From Artemia franciscana (taxonomy: Eukaryota; Arthropoda; Branchiopoda; Anostraca; Artemiidae), in the NCBI RefSeq assembly GCF_032884065.1, contig NC_088873.1:29807658-29871657 (forward strand): a stretch of 64,000 bases of DNA, given 5' to 3'. Positions 12,001 to 21,000 of the stretch are shown here, in pieces (the stretch's first letter is position 1; every line of letters begins with the position of its first letter). The notes under the pieces are model-generated. The model was not told where the DNA came from. It saw only the letters and a list, made by a program, of their open reading frames with translations, and searched no databases. Made by a program: the position numbers and the translations under genes.

Positions 12001-15000
12001 TCAGTTGGAAAAACTTGCTTTTTTATTATTTGATTACATAAAAAAAACTAGTTTTTTTAAAACTGAAAGTAAGGAGCGACATTAAAACTTAAAACGAACA
12101 GAAATTACTCTGTATATGAAATGGGTTGTCCCCTCCGCAGTCCCTCGCTCTTTACGCTAAAGTTTTTAATTGTTTTAAAAAGTAGAATTGTGGCAAAGAG
12201 TCAAACTTTAGCGTAAAGAGCGAGGGATTGCGGAGGGTACAACCCATTTCATATACGGAGTAATTTCTGTTCGTTTTAAGTTTTAATGTCGCTCCTTACT
12301 TTCAGTTAAAAAAACTAGTTTTTTTATTTAATTTCTGAACGTTTTTGAATTAATGCATGTTTGATTTTGGCTCTCCGCACATAAATTATTGAAATGAAAT
12401 TAGTATATTAATTTTTTTTTGGCTAAATGGCTTTCTTTTAGTTTTGATCAGACGATTTTGGGAAATAAGGGGTGGGGAAGGAGGCCTAGCTGCCCTCCAA
12501 TTTTTCGGTTACTTAAAAGAGCTACTAGAACTTTTAATTTTCAACGAACGTTTTTATTAGTAAAAAATATACGTAACTTAAGAATTAACTTAAGTAACAA
12601 ATTTTTATATTCTTATATTTTTATTATGTGTACGAGGGGGTTTGTAACCTCGTTAATACCTCGCTCTTTACACTAAATCGTAAGTTTTGACCCAATTCTT
12701 TAAGAATGACCCCTGAATCAAAAAGGCCGTAGAATCAATAGTTGAAATTACTAAAAATATTTTAGCATAAAGAGTGAGGTATTTATCTCCTCCTAAATAC
12801 CTCGCTCTTTATGCTAAAGTATTTTTAGAACCCCTCATATGCGTAATAATCTCTTTTCGTTTTAAATTTCAATGCTATTCCTTACTTTCATTTGAAAAAA
12901 CGTTTTCATGTTTATTTTTTTATTGTTTTTTTATAGTAATGCTAGAAAATCCTGCACCCTTTTCATTGAATTTTTCTTCCCCCATCACATATTCCTCACA
13001 GGAAAGATCCTTCCACAAAGCCCTCTCCCATCAACCCCAGCCCCCAAACCAAAAAATCCCCATGAAAACGTCTTTGCACTTCCCAATAACCATTACTATA
13101 TGTAATAAACACTGGTCAAAGTTTGTAACTTGCAGCCCCTCCTTCAGGGATTGTGGGGGAGTAAGTCTTTCCCAAAGATATAGTTATTATGGTTTTCGAC
13201 TATGTGGAACAAAATGGCTATCTTAAAATTTTAATCTGTTGACTTTTGGAAAAAATTAGCGTGGGAGGGGGCCTATTTGCCCTCTAATTTTTTTATCAAT
13301 TAAAAAGGGAACTAGAACTTTTCATTTCCGTAAGAATGAGACCTCTTGCGACACTCTAAGACCACCTGGTCGATACGATGACCCCTGGGGAAAAAAACAA
13401 CAAACAAACAAACAAATAAACACGCACCCGTGATTTGTCTTCTGGCAAAAAATATGAAATTCCACATTTTTTTAGATAGGAGCTTGAAATTTTTGCTATA
13501 GAGTTCTCTAATATGCCGAATGCGATGGTGTGATTTTCGTTAAGATTCTATTACTTTTAGGGGATGTTTCCCCCTTTTTTCCAAAATAGGGCAAATTTTC
13601 TCAGGTTCGTAACTTTTGATGACAAAGACTAAATTAATTGAAACTTATATATTCAGAATCAGCGTGAAAATTCGATTCTTTTGATGTATCCGAGTTTCGT
13701 TTTTTAGAGTTCCGTTTAGAGTTCCGTTTACTTTTTAGAGTTCCGTTTACTATTGAGCCGGGTCGCCCCGTACTAAGTTCTTTACAACGAACTGTTTGAA
13801 AAGAAAATAATTCGGTATTTCGGGGCTTCTGACATTATTACTCCTTTGCGGAAGTTAGGCTCAAAATTGAAAAAGGATTATATTTTTTCTCTGGGCCCCT
13901 TCCACCTCTTAGTTCGTTTATTTTCCCGTTAGTTTTTACCTGTTTTCGCTTTATAGTTGTGTTATCTCTTAGCAGTTCTTTCGTTAGTTGAGTTTTGGTT
14001 GTGGTATATATATTTTATTGCTCGTATAGTTGTGTTATTTTCAAATTATACTCCATAATAGAGAAGCTCCGAACAGCCAGCATTGTATATTAAGCTCTGA
14101 ATTTGACGTTTTTGTCTAACGTGACCAGATTCGTCCTGCGCCCTTTTCATTGACTTTTTTCCCCCATGGCATATTTCTCCAAGGAAAGATACTCTCACAT
14201 AGCCCCCTCCCTCAACCCTACCCCCAAAACCAAAAAAATCCCCCTGAAAACGTCTGTACACTTCCCAATAACCATTATTATATGTAAACACTATTTGAAG
14301 TTTGTAACTTGCAGCCCCTCCCCCAGGGACTGTGGGGGAGTAAGTCATCCCCAAATACATAGTTATTATGATTTTCGACTATGTTGAACAGAATGGCTAT
14401 CTCAAAATTTTGATCCGTTGACTTTGGGAAAAAATGAGCGTGGGAGGGGGCCTAGATGCCTTCCAATTTTTTTGGTCACTTAAAAAGGGTACTAGAACTT
14501 TTCATTTCCGTTAGAATGAGCCCTTTTGCGACATTCTAGGACCATTTGGTCGATACGATGACCCCTGGGAAAAAAAAAAAAAAAAAAAAAAAAACAAATA
14601 AACACGCACTCGTGATTTGTCTTCTGGCAAAAAATGCAAAATTCCACTTTTTTGTAGATAGGAGCTTGAAACTTCTACAGTAGGGTTCTCTGATACGCTG
14701 AATCTGATGGTGTCATTTTCGTTAAGATCCTACGACTTTTAGGGGGTGTTTCCTCCCTATTTTCATAAATAAGGCAAAATTTCTCAGGCTCGTAACTTTT
14801 TATGGCTAAGACTAAACTTGATGAAACTATATATTTAAAATCAGTATTAAAATGCGATTCTTATGATGTAGCTATTGATATCAAAATTCAATTTTTTAGA
14901 GTTTTAGTTACTATTGAGCCGGATCGCTCCTTACTACAGTTGGTTACCACGAACTGTTTGATTACACGATAAGTCACAGTGAGAGCGCACAGAATCTAAA

Positions 15001-18000
15001 AGTAATAAATAGTCAGGGAAAATGAAGAATCAAGTAACAAAATGAAATCACAAAAACTGCATATGAACAAATGGAGCTTAAAACGGAAATAAAATTGATG
15101 ATCAAGCCAAGCTTAAAGCAAACACAACCTATCGAAAATACAACAGTTAAAACTAGGGATGAAACCTTTCAATTGACTGTGAAACAAATATAAAATTTTA
15201 ACTGAACATTTTGGACGCATATACAGTGTCCATCATCAGCCGTAAAACTCTGATGTAGTTTTGCTGCTGATGATGGACACTGTATATGTGTCCGAAATAT
15301 CCAGTTAAAATTTTACATTTGTTTCACAGTCGATTGAAAGGTTTCATCCCTAGTTTGAACTGTTATATTTTTGTCATGGAAAGGCAGTGAGGTCTTCAAA
15401 GTTCTAAACACAACCTATCACAAATAAAAGCTGAGTAACTATACCCTCAAATCTGAAGTGATTAGCTTTAATGACTCCACCTCCTTTTGGAAGTCAAAAT
15501 ACCTATTTAGATTGACTCAAATATCTTACCTCCAAAAAACAATCTGTTCGCTGCATCTTCATCATCATCGGCTAGAAGATCCTGAGCATAAGCTGAAAGA
15601 AAAGATTGTTATTTCCGAGGCTTAAGATTCAAGACAGAAATTGCCAGAAAAAAGATGGAACCTTGAAAATTTCAAGCAAAGTGATGCGATCATTAAAAAT
15701 AGGAAATCGAATACAATACAATTAAAAATGGAATTAATTTATACAATTAAAACAGGTCTACTTTAATTAATTGTATTTAATTAATACAATTAAAAATAGG
15801 AAAATAGGCCTACTTGTTGAGATATTAGTTGCCAACGGTAAAATAGTTTTAATTTTATGTATGCCAATAGGAATGAGAACCGTCAATCAACATTTTACAC
15901 TTTCATTTGTGTTTAAATAAAATATCTAATCATGAAATAACGGGTTAAATTTTTGGCCAGAATAGTCCATAATTACATTATACTAAGAGAAGAAAGACTT
16001 ACGACCTAACTTGGATGAAAAAGATCATACCGTGGCAATAGACCATACCATAGTTTGCACTTTACTGAAAAAAAATATTTTAAATGTTTTCTCTTTTCTA
16101 ACTTTAACAAATTCAAAGTTCTTGAGATTTAACTCTTTAAACAAGCAATAATTTTGTGTGTCTATATTTATGTATGTTTTATCTCGAAAATCCCTCTGTA
16201 TTTTAGGAAATTGCTATCCTGTGATTTCTGGCCTAAGAAAACGTTTTAGTTCGCCACAAGATTGTTAAAATTACTGTAAGAGCCATAGTTAAAAAAAAAG
16301 ATTCACGTGAAAGATATAATACCTATGAGCACATTTCAAGAGCGTGCATATGTCATTTTTGCCTCAGGAGTGGCTTTTTCGTTTCTAGTATCAAAGACGA
16401 AGGTAAAATTACACAAGAAACATAACAAAGTAAAAAATACTAACTCTAATGAGTCTATTTGCAAAGAGCGTTATCAGCAGTTTTATCAAGGGTTGCAGCA
16501 GAAGCTGCAACCTAGTAAAGAGCGAACCACAGCCCACAGTAGCTAAAAGTTAAGAAATGCGTTTTGAAAAACTTCTTACGGAAGAAAAATGCCATCTTAA
16601 ACTGATTCAGTAATGGTAACTATTATTTCATTTCGTCTTAAAAGTAAAAGTTTTTGCAAAAAGGAATTTATGGTGGTTTTGAAGAAAAGCCCGAAATCCC
16701 TTAAAATGGTGTCAGATCAAAATGGAGGGGGAAAATAAAACTTGGAAAACACTTAGAGTGGAGGGATCGCGATGAAACTTGGTGGGAAAAATAAACACGA
16801 GTGCTAGATACATGATTGACATAAACGGAACGGATCCACTCTCTTTGGGATAGTTGGGGGGGGGTGTTATTTCTGAAAAATTAGAAAAAATTAGGTATTT
16901 TTAACTTACGAACAGGTGATCGGATCTCAATGAAATTTGATATTCAGAAGGATATCGTGGCTCAGAGCTCTTATCTTAAACCCAACCAGATCTGGTGACA
17001 TTGGGGAGGGGGAGTTGGGAGAGGGTAACCTAAAACTTGAAAAACACTTAGAGTGGAGGGATCGGGATGAAACTTGGTGGAAAAAATAATCACGAGTCCT
17101 AGATACATGATTGACATAACCGGAACGGATCCACTCTCTTTGGGGTAGTTGGGGGAGGGGTTAATTCTGAAAAATTAGAAAAAATGAGGTATTTTTAACT
17201 TACGAACGGATTATCGGATCTCAATGAAATTTGATATTTAGAAGGATATCGTATCTCAAAGCTCTTATTTTAAATCCTGACTGGATCTGGTGACGTTGGG
17301 GGAAGTTTAGGGTGGGGAACCTAAAATCATGGAAAACGCTTAGATTGGAGGGATCGGGATGAAACTTGGTGGGACAAATAAGCAGAAGTCTTACATACGT
17401 GATTTACATAATTGGAACGGATCCGATCTATGGGGGGGGGGGGTTAATTCTGAAAAATAAGAAAAAATGACGTATTTTTAACTTGCGAAGGAGTGATCGG
17501 ATGTTCATGAAACTTCATATTTAGAAGGACCTCGTAACTCAGATCTCTTATTATAAATCTCAACCGGATCAAGCGTAATTGGGGGGCAGTTGGGGGGGGG
17601 ATCGGAAATCTTAGGAAACACTTAAAACGGTGAGATCAGGATGAAACTGGATGGGAAGAATAAAAACCTGTCTAAGATACGTGACTGACATAACCGAACC
17701 GGATCTGCTCTCTTTGGTGGAATTTGAGGGGGGGGGGGTAATTTTGAAAATTGGGGTATTTGTAACTTACGAAAGGGTGACCAGATCTTAATGAAATTTG
17801 ATATTTAGAAGGATCTTGTGCTTTAAAGTTCTAATTTTAAATTCCGACCAGATCCTGTGACGTTTGGGGGAGTTGGAGGGTGAAACTGGAATTCTTGGAA
17901 AACGTTAAAATTGGGGTATTTTTATCTTACGAATAGATGATCACATCTTAATGAAATTTGATTTTTAGAAAGAATTTATGTCTAAGAGCTCTTATTTTAA

Positions 18001-21000
18001 ATCCCGACCAGATCGTTTGACATTGGGGGGAGTTGGAGGGGGAAGTCATGGAAAACACTTGGAGTGTAGGAATCGGGATGAAGCTTGGTGGATAGAATAA
18101 ACAAATTTCCTTGATACGTGATTGACAGAATCGTACTGGATTTCCTCTTTTTGGGGGAGTTGGGGGTAGGGGTTCAGTGATTTGGCGAGTTTGGTGCTTC
18201 TGGACGTGCTAGGACGATGAAAATTGATAGGCGTGTCAGGGAGCTGCACAATTTGACTTGATAAAGTCGTTTTCCCAGATTCGACCATCTGGGGGGCTAA
18301 AGGGAGAGGAAAAATTAGAAAAAATTAGGTATTTATAACTTACGAGTGGTTGATCGGATCTTAATGAATTTTGATATTTAGAAGGACATCGTGACTCAGA
18401 GCTCTTATTTTAAATCCTGACCGGCATTAAGCCTCTTATTTTCCTTTTTAAATCAATCTATTGATTCATAGAATTTTGTTAGAGCTCATACCCTATGATC
18501 TCTTGGCTCTTAGCTCTTGTTTTGTTATTTTTTTTTCTTTTTTTCCAGGCCTAGCGGGTTACCAGATAGAGAGAAGTTTAAGAGCTCATTCAAAAGCTAT
18601 TTATCCTATCTACGGGATTCTTATGAATTCTGCCATCTTCATTTGCCATATGGCACCAAAAATTACACTTTTGGGTCATTTATCAAGGGTAGGGGTCGCG
18701 GGGTACCAGAACATCGTACAAAGATTTTTAATAGCTCATATAAAAGATAGTTCTCATATCTACATTCTTCTTCTAAATTTTTTCATTTGCAGGTTCCAAA
18801 TGACACTAAAAACGGCACTTTTTTCCCATTTCTCAAGTGAAAAAAGCTAGGGCTAGTGGGGTAGCGGAACTTTAAGAGTAATGTTTAATGGCTCATTTGA
18901 AATGCATTGCTCATATCTAGATTATTTTAATCGATTATGCCATCCGTATTTGTGATATAACACTGAAAACAACACTTTTGGTGCCACTTCTTAAGTGAAA
19001 AAGCTCTGAAGTACAAAACGGGTACCCTTGTAATAGTTATGTTTCAATACCGTTAACTAAAGGTTTACAAGAACCCCTCCTGAACTGGTTTCTTGGGGCA
19101 ATTTGTAATATACTCTCTCAAACACCAAACACAAGAAGAATAATAGAGAATTTTTTTAAGACAGTGGGAAACAAATTAGAATGAATATTTCGGCCCTATG
19201 TCCAAGGGCCAATACAAATAAGAAAAAACAACCTACAAGAGGGTAAAATCAATAAAACTAAAATGAACTGTTTTTCAAAAAAGTCCCAGGATCCTTACCT
19301 CAGCGAAGTTCAACCAGGACTGATAACTAAATTGTTACAGAAACGAGGCAATTCAATGAAATGAAAGAAAATGATTTAAAAACAGGTTTTTAATGCAAGT
19401 CTAGCTTTTTTCGCTGCTGATCTTATAGGTCAGGTTCTGTGTTAATATCTATTGTTTTTTTTTTTTATATTTCGTAAGGTCATTTTTAATTAAATTTGTG
19501 TATAAAGCATTCAGTAGATACTCTCCTAAATCCCTATTTAAGGAAATATTATTGTTAATCTTAAGTCTGATTTCAATTGCTTCTCGAACTACTTACTTTA
19601 TGCCTAGATCATTGCTAATAATGGCGGATTCTTCAAAAAGTATTTTGTAGCTTGGATTTTTGAAAACATGGCTACTTAAAGCAGAATCAAAAGAAACAGA
19701 AGTAGTATTAGAATTCAGAGTTTTGGTGATATCATCTTTATGTTGTTGTGGGCGTTTCTCGAAATTCTGGTGGGTTCTCCCTACATAGAGTTTGCCACAG
19801 TCGCATGGTATTTGATAGACTCCTCTTTGGCGAGTAACTGGAGTCTTATCTTTACCAGAATTTAGGAGATTTAAGATTTTCAAATTATTGATAAACACAA
19901 CATACAGATTATTTTGTGTGCATACTTTTTTAAGATTTCTAGTGATTTTTGGGATATTTGGGAGGTAAATTATGTTTTGGGGCTTATCGGGATTTTCAAA
20001 TGGTAAATTATTGTTGATTTTATGGGAGTGTCTTTTCATCCTACGGTTAATTGTATTATTAATAAGTAAAAGAGGATACCCATTTTCAAAAAGTATGTCC
20101 CTGATAAAGTCTAGTTCAGCTGTGATGTATGAATCAGAACAAATATTCAGGGCACGATCTACGAGAGATATTACGACGCCTCTTTTAACTTGTGGGGGGT
20201 GATTCAAAATGTAAATATCTATTGTTTTGTGTTGGTTTTCTGTAAATAGTAAAATTGAGTTCATCTAAGTTACGAATAATTAGAACATCTAGGAATGAGA
20301 TTTTATTTGAAATTTCAATTTCTAAGATAAACTGTAAATTCCTATCATATGTAGTAAGGTGATCTAAAAAAAACCCTAAGTTCATTTTCCCTATAGTTCC
20401 AAAGTGAAATTACATCATCCATGTAACGTTCCCAAAATATATGTTTAAAAAAATATGAATTTAATGCCCAATTTTCAATATGCTCTACATAAATATTCGC
20501 CAGTAACCCAGAAAGAGGCGCACCCATGGGTAAAACATTTATTTGTTGGTAGAAAGAATTACGGAATTGCATATACATTGAATACTTGTTACAAAGTTTA
20601 ACCAAGGGCATTAAAACGTCGCAATCTAATCCTGTTGCTGAAACTTCTATTAAGTCATAATTTTCATTAATTTTATTTTCTAATAATTTCTCGGATTCTG
20701 CTACATTAATATTTGTATACATAAACACAACGTCAAAGCTACTGATAATTGTATTTTCTTAAATATTTACGTTTTTGAGTTTTTCAACTAAATCGACCGA
20801 ATTACATATATAAGATTTTTGAGAAAAAAGCAAAGGTTTGAAGGCTGTACATAACCATTTTCCAATTTTGGAGGCGGGGGCTTTCGTACAAGCTACAATT
20901 GGCCTTAAAGGAATGCCCTCCTTATGTAATTTTGGTAGACCATAAAACTTTGGACAAAAGCTGCCTCGGGGGAAAAATTTATTATATAATTGTATAGTAA

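Noticed and set aside
16307-16546. A 79-codon frame in intron 1 of locus 1
   Set aside because: Opposite strand to the gene, no domain, no promoter or splice context, and length expected by chance.
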